Part shown: positions 27,543 to 28,276 of the stretch, in pieces
Layout of the letters: every line of letters starts with the position of its first letter
Position numbering within the stretch: the first letter of the stretch is position 1
Source of the DNA: Chara braunii
Taxonomy: Eukaryota > Streptophyta > Charophyceae > Charales > Characeae
DNA length: 28,276 nt
Assembly: GCA_003427395.1 (NCBI GenBank)
Contig: BFEA01000393.1
Span: forward strand, 1,332,020 to 1,360,295
Direction: 5' to 3'
Notes under the pieces: generated by a model
Told to the model about the DNA's origin: nothing
Seen by the model: only the letters and a program-made list of their open reading frames with translations
Database searches by the model: none
Translations under genes and position numbers: made by a program

Positions 27543-27856
27543 CTGCAAAGACCAAGAAGGAAGAAGAAGAAAAGAAAAAAACACCAAGAAATTGAAGAAT
27601 GTTATTATCAATTTGTCAACAAAAAAAAAAACAAGAAATTCAAGAATGTTATTAACTTATTATCAATTTATCACAATTCCCAGACCATAAACAGATGTAT
27701 TAGAACAGTTTGCAGTTTAAATTTCATGTTTCCACATCAACCTGGGCACGTTAAGACCCCAGAGGCCAGTATCAGAGACCTCACATCTGTCTTTCTCTCT
27801 TCTCCATCATCCACAGTCCCTGTCCATTGCACTCTTTTCCTTTGCTGTGTACATAC

Positions 27857-27860
<4 letters not shown>

Positions 27861-27931
<71 letters not shown>
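27861..27931 (+). repeat. (GA)n microsatellite
   Basis: About 35 GA units with one C interruption (27901) lie upstream of dynein exon A in the preceding intron. Confidence 0.98.
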
Positions 27932-27932
<1 letters not shown>

Positions 27933-28071
27933 ATTGTCATGGTCTCATGCGGTAATTGTTGGTTGTTCCAAATGGCTGCTTGTATATCAGACTGAAGAGT
28001 TTCAACTTCAACAAAGATGTAAATGTGTGGTCGAAAAATTGGAAATCGATGAAAATTTGAAAAGGGCATCA

Positions 28072-28109
28072 TTAAACTGATCAGAACAGATACTACACTT
28101 GATCTTAGC
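28072..28109 (-). pseudogene. U2 snRNA 5'-region fragment
   Basis: On the minus strand, GCTAAGATCAAGTGTAGTAT followed by CTGTTCTGATCAGTTTAA matches the near-universal U2 5' region, including GUAGUA, which pairs with intron branch points, with about one mismatch. The extreme 5' end is replaced by the satellite sequence and the 3' side diverges after TTTAA. It is a fragment, not a gene. Confidence 0.85.
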
Positions 28110-28276
28110 TTTCGCTATCCATCATCCTCCCCTCCCCCACTGTCTCTCCACCCCCCGCCTCATTCTCCCACCCATACATGCGATCGTTCATCCGGGGTCC
28201 CTATCCTCGTACGGCCTGCCCCCCTCCATTCTCTGCTTTCGCTATCCATCACCCCCCCCTCCCCCACTGCCTCTTC
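28108..28276 (+). repeat. Start of a C-rich satellite, period 127 bp
   Basis: GCTTTCGCTATCCATCA starts at 28108 and again at 28235, and the next 25 bases agree with few changes. The array runs off the window. The first unit overlaps the U2 fragment at GCTT. Confidence 0.7.

Noticed and set aside
28072-28109. Intact U2 snRNA gene.
   Set aside because: Only about 38 bases match; the 5' end is replaced by satellite and the Sm site and 3' stem-loops are missing.
1-28276. CRISPR arrays, bacterial operons, ribosome binding sites or prophage.
   Set aside because: No regularly spaced repeats with unique spacers and no prokaryotic gene structure; introns, snRNA fragments and LINEs show a eukaryotic nuclear sequence.

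Overview
This is a repeat-rich nuclear window from a eukaryote. Three minus-strand exons of a dynein heavy chain gene are spread across 14.4 kb. Nearly everything else is transposable-element debris lying in that gene's introns or on its 3' side. Plant-type LINEs (apurinic-like endonuclease, reverse transcriptase, CX2C..HX3-5C zinc tail), TTTAGGG-like motifs, plant-like U6 sequence and a dynein heavy chain (absent from flowering plants, kept by plants with flagellate sperm) suggest a streptophyte alga such as Chara, or another plant with motile sperm. That assignment is inference; no marker gene settles it.

Layout. Positions 1-8187 hold LINE-A (+), nearly full length: ORF1, ORF2 and a long 3'UTR, broken by frameshifts and stops. 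Positions 8258-9271 are a terminal-inverted-repeat (TIR) element with internal repeats. Positions 10058-11799 hold LINE-C (+), 5'-truncated and flanked by a 12-bp target-site duplication (TSD). An assembly gap lies at 12438-12862. The dynein exons, in transcript order, are 27542-27384, 15259-15082 and 13453-13163. Their phases join exactly and the protein reads through the AAA3 region. Intron one is 12,124 bp and contains LINE-B (-, 16462-21819), a tRNA-like SINE, an Asn-rich ORF, nested DNA transposons, a long-TIR MITE and a U6 fragment. Intron two is 1,628 bp, has a GC-AG boundary, and contains triplet microsatellites, a TSD-flanked retro-insertion and a U6/tRNA-like composite. Beyond the first exon are a U2 snRNA fragment and the start of a 127-bp satellite.

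The most interesting signal is a module of about 65-105 nt at the 3' ends of LINE-A and LINE-B, immediately before their A-tails, and also as three solo copies (12944, 24013, 27230). It folds as successive stem-loops. The second loop region is conserved in sequence (GATGCTCCCCA...ATGGAGCC). The first and third stems differ in sequence between copies but stay self-complementary. This looks like a structured 3' recognition element for the LINE reverse transcriptase that is shared with short non-autonomous copies. Separately, LINE-B ORF2 stays in one frame for 4.6 kb and is broken by only four stops, each explicable as one C-to-T change.
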